DNA of 16,730 nucleotides from Puniceicoccaceae bacterium (GTDB lineage: Bacteria > Verrucomicrobiota > Verrucomicrobiae > Opitutales > Coraliomargaritaceae), in assembly GCA_902516225.1 (NCBI GenBank), contig CABXXS010000022.1, forward strand, positions 1-16,730. Reading direction: 5' to 3'. The notes under the pieces are model-generated. The model was not told the DNA's origin, ran no database searches, and was given only the letters and a program-made list of their open reading frames with translations. The position numbers were made by a program, and so were the translations under genes. Each line of letters starts with the position of its first letter. The stretch's first letter is position 1. Positions 15,313 to 16,730 of this stretch are shown one piece after another.

Positions 15313-16730
15313 TTACTCGATGATTAATCCATCTGTTATCTCTGGTTTGGAATCGAGTGCACCCCATTGAAGAATAAAGTCAGACTCATCTGCAGCAAAG
15401 AGGTGACTAATTTCAAAAGTGATCATTGGCAGACCGCTGTCATCGGTCTGAATGTACTCTCCCGCTGCTTTAAGCCAACGCGCAAACATGCGCAGTTGAT
15501 CCTCTTTGCAAGTCTTCGGAGAGTCGATGCCTGTTGCATTTTTGACTGGGCTAAAGTCATCCTCTCTCGCAGCTTCTATAATGACTGGATTTCTAGCCAT
15601 AGGCAGTGCATCAAATACAAACATCTCAAACTTCACTCCGTTAGGTACTTCCGGATGAATTATAGCTCCCGTCTCATTTACAAAGGGGATTTTTTTATCC
15701 GCACGGTGAAAAGGTAATTTAGACCCTTCGTTGCTACCACCTATGCGCTCAATATAGTCGCGGTCGAATATATGTATAGCAACGCTGCCTGCGTTGAAAC
15801 GGATAGAGCCGTCAGCGTTGACTTCCTCCTGCATAGCTTTTGGCATATCACTATATTCAACCACAACGTTATTTCCATTTTGTACACAGAAATGCCCAAC
15901 TTTTTCCAAAGCATATGCTTTCGGAACCATCTTGCTGGAGAGCTCTGAATTACCTATCAGATGGAAGCCAATAAAAGCTGGGTCAATACACTGTACTATA
16001 GGATTATCTACTTGAAAATAGCTAACGACATCGATGCCTTTTTCACGCATGATTTCTGTGGCCCCACTACGAACGAGAGCGCGCAGGGAGCCACCATGTC
16101 CATCAGGGGTCATGGCAATCTTTCCTTTTTCGCTGAGGATCATCTTTCCCTCGTAGTCGACAGCAGGGACTAGCCCTTGCACAATAAAGTGAACCGAATC
16201 GCGGCTTAGACCAAAAAAATTGGATTCTTCAAAGGCAGAGATTGTAGCATCATTATTAATTTCACTGGTAAGAATGAACCAAGGAATAGTCACCTTAAAG
16301 CGCTCGCTTGAACGCGCAATTTTCTCAGCAAACACCTGAAATAATGATTTCCCAGTCAATGGTGTCACGGGATAAGTTCCTTTCGGACCATTATAACCTA
16401 ATCGAGTGCCTTGACCACCAGCTACAGAAAAGGCAGCAACGCGGCCGGCGCGGATCGCGGCAGCTCCAGTAGCACTAGCCGCCTCCCATTCCAAGACCTC
16501 ACCACCATTTTCAGGTCGCGCTTGATATGGAGCAGGCTCTAGACCTGTTAGATTACCTGGACCCGAGTAATCTCCAAAAACATACTCCTCAACCAATGAG
16601 CTCACCTCCGTTAAGTCGATAGTCTCTGCTTGTGATAATAAACGCTCTTGGTCGGATGCATCCAGCTGATCGAAAAATTGGAAAATATTTCTTTGTCCAG
16701 CTAAAGCAAAAGATTCTACTAGTGCGATTT
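15313..16730 (-). CDS. UDP-sugar pyrophosphorylase, UDPGP/UAP1 type, 5' end beyond the window
   Basis: Makes a UDP-sugar from UTP and a hexose 1-phosphate. The frame has no stop up to base 16730, and the residues upstream of a GTG at 16605 (ALAGQRNIFQFFDQLDASDQ) match the helical N-terminus of UAP1-type enzymes, so the gene runs off the right edge and GTG 16605 is not the start. Further motifs, in order, are AGGQGTRLGYNGPKGTYPV (uridine-binding loop, from 16422 leftward), FIVQGLVPAVDYEGKMIL, MTPDGHGGSLRAL, YFQVDNPI, NAGSVAIHIF, KFEMFVFDALP and EDDFSPVKNA. These fit eukaryote-type UDP-N-acetylglucosamine pyrophosphorylase rather than bacterial GalU or GlmU. Whether it prefers GlcNAc-1-P or Glc-1-P cannot be read from sequence; the adjacent mutase hints at glucose. 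Confidence 0.92.
   Translation of the reverse strand, partial: IALVESFALAGQRNIFQFFDQLDASDQERLLSQAETIDLTEVSSLVEEYVFGDYSGPGNLTGLEPAPYQARPENGGEVLEWEAASATGAAAIRAGRVAAFSVAGGQGTRLGYNGPKGTYPVTPLTGKSLFQVFAEKIARSSERFKVTIPWFILTSEINNDATISAFEESNFFGLSRDSVHFIVQGLVPAVDYEGKMILSEKGKIAMTPDGHGGSLRALVRSGATEIMREKGIDVVSYFQVDNPIVQCIDPAFIGFHLIGNSELSSKMVPKAYALEKVGHFCVQNGNNVVVEYSDMPKAMQEEVNADGSIRFNAGSVAIHIFDRDYIERIGGSNEGSKLPFHRADKKIPFVNETGAIIHPEVPNGVKFEMFVFDALPMARNPVIIEAAREDDFSPVKNATGIDSPKTCKEDQLRMFARWLKAAGEYIQTDDSGLPMITFEISHLFAADESDFILQWGALDSKPEITDGLIIE

Overview
This window looks like ordinary chromosome of a Verrucomicrobiota bacterium, probably a marine Opitutales/Puniceicoccaceae (Coraliomargarita-like) lineage. 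That placement is an inference from the gene set: a fused SecD-SecF next to yajC and recJ, a eukaryote-type UDP-sugar pyrophosphorylase beside a long phospho-sugar mutase, a free-standing OvoA-type methyltransferase, and few recognisable Shine-Dalgarno sites. No taxonomic marker is long enough here to settle it.

Left part (1-8100), all read leftward. In transcription order: rnpB (RNase P RNA), rpsT (ribosomal protein S20) with a hairpin terminator, an RluA-like pseudouridine synthase, yajC, secDF (translocase accessory proteins), recJ (single-strand exonuclease, 6 nt after secDF), a nucleotidyltransferase/GHMP-kinase fusion, and the 5' part of tyrS, cut by the left edge. Most are core information-processing genes; the fusion is the odd one.

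Middle (8100-10200), also leftward. There is a SAM methyltransferase matching the C-terminal domain of ovothiol synthase OvoA, whose start codon lies at the end of a perfect four-copy heptamer repeat. It is preceded by a putative M29/NicX-like metal-dependent hydrolase.

Right-middle (10292-13153) is the only rightward block: a tightly packed four-gene set coding for a PglC-like phosphoglycosyl transferase, an acyl carrier protein, a short-chain reductase and a small AMP-forming acyl ligase. The reductase overlaps the carrier gene by ATGA, and the ligase follows after 1 nt. The set joins lipid-linked glycan initiation with acyl activation, carriage and reduction, which suggests an acyl-decorated surface glycan. 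No acyltransferase or ketosynthase is present. This is the best candidate here for an undescribed pathway.

Right end (13262-16730), leftward. A UDPGP/UAP1-type pyrophosphorylase runs off the right edge, followed by a phospho-sugar mutase. Together they could convert sugar-6-phosphate to sugar-1-phosphate and then to UDP-sugar, which would supply precursors for the glycan genes. No tRNA, insertion sequence, prophage or CRISPR array was seen.
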